Positions 4,218 through 6,780 of a stretch of DNA of 6,780 nucleotides are shown piece after piece. This DNA comes from an uncultured Anaerolineales bacterium (GTDB lineage Bacteria; Chloroflexota; Anaerolineae; Anaerolineales; Villigracilaceae), in contig CALLJA010000423.1 of assembly GCA_938008865.1 (NCBI GenBank), positions 1-6,780 on the forward strand, given 5' to 3'. The translations under genes were made by a program, and so were the position numbers. Each line of letters starts with the position of its first letter. Positions within the stretch are counted from its first letter, which is position 1. The notes under the pieces are model-generated. The model did not search any database. It was not told where the DNA came from and worked only from the letters and a program-made list of their open reading frames with translations.

Positions 4218-6780
4218 ATGAGCGGAAAAACCAAAGCAGAACGCCTGGAAGAAATGAAGCGCCTGTACGTCCAACGCGCCTATTCGGACATCGAAATGGC
4301 CGAACGGCTGGGCGTGGATCGAACCATCGTCTTTCGCGACCGCCGAGAATTGGCGACGGGCGAGAACAACTACCCATTCGAAAAGGACGGCGAAGGGCGA
4401 TACTATATTCCAAAGTCCAAATTAATTTCAGAAATCAAGGTCAATCTGCATGAGGCGCTGACCCTATATCTATCAGCGCGGAGGACTTCGCGGCAGACGC
4501 GCTTTCATTCCCCGCACGCCGCCAATGCGGTAGAGAAACTGGCCGCCAGCCTGCGCCAGCCGATGACCGAACGCCTGCTCAGATCGGCAAACCTTTTGCT
4601 GAAACAGGAAAAGAATCCTGACAAGATCAAGATCATCGAAACGGTTGCCCAAGCCTGGGTGGAACAAAGAAAAGTCCGCATCGAGTATCAGGCGCTGGGT
4701 CATGAAGGCCTTACCCGCCACACCATCAGCCCGTACCTGATCGAACCGTCCATTTGGAGCGACAGCGTGTATGTAATTGCCCGCAGCGACTTCAACGACA
4801 AAATCTTCGCCTTCAAGATGGAGCGCATCCTTTCGGCGTTCCTTTCGGGCGAAACCTTCGAGATCCCCGAGGCCTTCGATGACGAACAATTATTGAAACA
4901 TGCCTGGGGCATCTGGTTTGGAGACAAAGACCCCGTCCTCGTAAGATTGCGCTTCTCCCCCGCTGTAACCCGCCGCGTGCGGGAAAGCATCTGGCATCCG
5001 CTGGAGAGCGTGGAGGATGCCGAAGATGGCGGCTGTATCTGGAGCGCGGAAGTGGCCGAGCCGCGCGAGATGCTGCCCTGGGTGCGCGGCTGGGGCGCAG
5101 ATTGCGAGGTGCTGGAGCCGAAGGAGTTGCGAGAGGCGTTGACCCGCGAGGCGCGGGATTTGGCGGAGTTGTATCAGGTGGTGGAGATGACCCTGAAATA
5201 TTATGCCCATTCCCGCAAGGGGGAAGATAAATCGAACTGGCAAACACTCAAAGATCACTTGACCAACACGGCAAAATTAGCCGCTGGTTTTGGGGCGGAC
5301 GCTGGCGTTTCAGAGTTGGCGCGGGCAGCGGCATTAATGCACGATTTGGGAAAATACTCGAAAGAATTTCAAAAACGACTGGATGGTTCGGGGCCAAAAG
5401 TCGACCATGCCACCGCTGGCGCAAAAGAAATTCGCGCTCTATTTGACAACGACAAGAATCAAAAAATGCTGGCAGATCTGCTGGCTTATTGTATTGCAGG
5501 ACACCATACGGGACTTCCTGATTATGGTTCTTCAACCGATGTGGACGGTGATGGAACCTTGCTTGCGCGTGTTGATAAAAAGGCATTGAAGGATTACAGC
5601 GCATACAAATCCGAAATCACATCCGCAGATTTAAGCCTGCCCGCTCATGTAAAAATCAAACCTGATAAACAGCGCCCTGAATTTTCGTTTGCCTTTATGA
5701 CGCGCATGATTTATTCCGCGTTGGTGGATGCGGACTTTCAGGAAACAGAAACCTTCATTCAAGGAGAGAAAGAGCGCGGCGGACATGCAAGCATCGAGGA
5801 ACTTTGCGAGACGTTCAATATCGCCATGCAAAAATTCGATAATCCGCAGGGCGCAATCAACCAAAAGCGCACCGAAACTCTGAACGCCTGCAAAAAAGGC
5901 GCGGAACTTGAACAAGGTTTTTTCACGCTGACCATTCCCACAGGCGGCGGCAAGACTTTGGCTTCAATGTCATTTGCGCTGAACCATGCCAAACGTCACG
6001 GCCTGAAACGCGTGATTTACGTCATCCCCTTCACCAGCATCATCGAGCAAAACGCGGGCGTGTTCAAAGAATATTTAGGCGCGGAAAATATTCTGGAACA
6101 TCACTCCAACTTCGATTGGAAGAAAGGGGATAAGAAAAACTCAGAAGACGCCGACGACCAGACCAAAGACACCTTGGACAAGTTGAAACTCGCTTCGGAA
6201 AATTGGGATATTCCGATTGTAGTTACAACCAATGTGCAATTCTTTGAGTCGTTGTTTGCCAATAAATCATCGCGCTGCCGCAAATTGCACAACATGGCGA
6301 AGAGTGTCATTATTTTCGACGAAGCCCAAATGCTGCCGCGAGAATTTTTAGACCCGTGTATGTTGGCGGTCAAGGAACTGGTGACAAATTACGGCGCAAG
6401 CGCGGTCTTTTGCACGGCGACCCAGCCCGCATTGAATCAACGTCTGCCTAATGTGACCTTTACCGAACTCGCGCCCGACCCGCAAGCCTTATTCGATTTT
6501 TACAAACGGGTACAAGTGACCAACCTCGGCAGAATGCCCGACGCAGACTTATTGAAAAAGATAAAGGGACACCCGCAAACCTTGTGCATCGTCAACACCC
6601 GCAGGCACGCCAAAGGGCTGTTCGATGAATTGAAGGACGACGAGGGAAGTTACCACCTTTCCACGTTGATGTGCCCCATGCACCGCAAGCAGGTTTTAGA
6701 GGAAGTACGGGCGCGACTGAAAGAAAAACAACCCTGCCGTGTAATTTCGACTCAGGTGATGGAAGCAGGCATTGATGTGG
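4218..6780 (+). CDS. cas3: WYL-domain regulator fused to Cas3 HD nuclease-helicase (partial, runs off right edge)
   Basis: One open frame of 854 codons with no stop to the window end. Cas3 is the nuclease-helicase that degrades the non-target strand after Cascade binds in type I CRISPR-Cas; the WYL family regulates transcription or senses ligands. Regulator part: HTH at about 5-48 (SDIEMAERLGVDRTIVFRD), WYL domain about 140-215 (ISPYLIEPSIW 170-180, VYVIA at the WYL tripeptide position, R203 in KMERI), and WCX about 238-305. Cas3 part: YYAHS (328-332) begins the HD nuclease, with H347, H375-D376 (LMHDLGK), H397, H429-H430 and D504/D506 (LVDAD), so the metal site looks intact. Helicase: motif I TGGGKT (575-580), DEAQ box (701-704), TAT of motif III (733-735), VNTR (about 792-795), and the start of motif V STQVMEAGIDV (844-854). 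The start at 4218 has AGGGAG nearby and an in-frame stop at 4185. Motif VI and the C-terminal domain lie outside. Subtype undetermined. Confidence 0.92.
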   Translation, partial: MSGKTKAERLEEMKRLYVQRAYSDIEMAERLGVDRTIVFRDRRELATGENNYPFEKDGEGRYYIPKSKLISEIKVNLHEALTLYLSARRTSRQTRFHSPHAANAVEKLAASLRQPMTERLLRSANLLLKQEKNPDKIKIIETVAQAWVEQRKVRIEYQALGHEGLTRHTISPYLIEPSIWSDSVYVIARSDFNDKIFAFKMERILSAFLSGETFEIPEAFDDEQLLKHAWGIWFGDKDPVLVRLRFSPAVTRRVRESIWHPLESVEDAEDGGCIWSAEVAEPREMLPWVRGWGADCEVLEPKELREALTREARDLAELYQVVEMTLKYYAHSRKGEDKSNWQTLKDHLTNTAKLAAGFGADAGVSELARAAALMHDLGKYSKEFQKRLDGSGPKVDHATAGAKEIRALFDNDKNQKMLADLLAYCIAGHHTGLPDYGSSTDVDGDGTLLARVDKKALKDYSAYKSEITSADLSLPAHVKIKPDKQRPEFSFAFMTRMIYSALVDADFQETETFIQGEKERGGHASIEELCETFNIAMQKFDNPQGAINQKRTETLNACKKGAELEQGFFTLTIPTGGGKTLASMSFALNHAKRHGLKRVIYVIPFTSIIEQNAGVFKEYLGAENILEHHSNFDWKKGDKKNSEDADDQTKDTLDKLKLASENWDIPIVVTTNVQFFESLFANKSSRCRKLHNMAKSVIIFDEAQMLPREFLDPCMLAVKELVTNYGASAVFCTATQPALNQRLPNVTFTELAPDPQALFDFYKRVQVTNLGRMPDADLLKKIKGHPQTLCIVNTRRHAKGLFDELKDDEGSYHLSTLMCPMHRKQVLEEVRARLKEKQPCRVISTQVMEAGIDV

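Noticed and set aside
4218..5230. Separate WYL gene ending before a separate cas3 gene
   Set aside because: I read every codon from 5100 to 5340 and found no stop in the shared frame; WYL and Cas3 motifs are in the same phase.

Overview
The window looks like chromosomal or metagenome-derived DNA from a GC-rich, non-model bacterium, most likely a Chloroflexota (Anaerolineae-like) member. This placement rests on the style of the genes and intergenic repeats recalled from such genomes: a Thr/Pro-rich lipoprotein with an NBR1-type Ig-like domain, a one-domain winged-helix regulator, and short dispersed GATTGCTTCG/CGCAATGACA elements. No marker gene proves it.

Left part (1-2040): two genes on the minus strand. 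The first is a 232-aa lipoprotein. Upstream of it lies a 381-aa class V aminotransferase (isopenicillin-N-epimerase-like) whose -10 box sits so close to the ATG that the mRNA is probably leaderless. A REP-like element separates the two genes. Upstream of the aminotransferase is an array of 11-bp tandem repeats (2119-2202).

Middle part (2203-2933): no convincing protein gene, apart from one 33-codon candidate with a strong Shine-Dalgarno. The stretch holds an orphan plus-strand terminator and several decayed dispersed repeats. It is followed by a 184-aa conserved-looking protein of unknown function (2934-3488) that ends at a strong hairpin.

Right part (3539-6780): the most interesting region. 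A 68-aa winged-helix protein (3626-3832) is followed by a 385-bp spacer packed with inverted repeats. After the spacer, one uninterrupted reading frame runs from 4218 off the right edge (854 codons seen). It encodes an HTH-WYL-WCX transcriptional regulator fused directly to a Cas3 HD nuclease and SF2 helicase. The usual arrangement would be a regulator gene and a separate cas3 gene; here they form one polypeptide. The hexamer GTTGCA/TGCAAC occurs seven times between 3563 and 4207. Six of these copies form three dyads, placed at the putative promoters of the winged-helix gene and of the fusion gene.

Taken together, the right part reads as the regulated head of a probable type I CRISPR-Cas operon in which the effector nuclease-helicase may also sense a ligand and control its own expression. 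No CRISPR array and no other cas gene is visible; those would lie to the right of the window.
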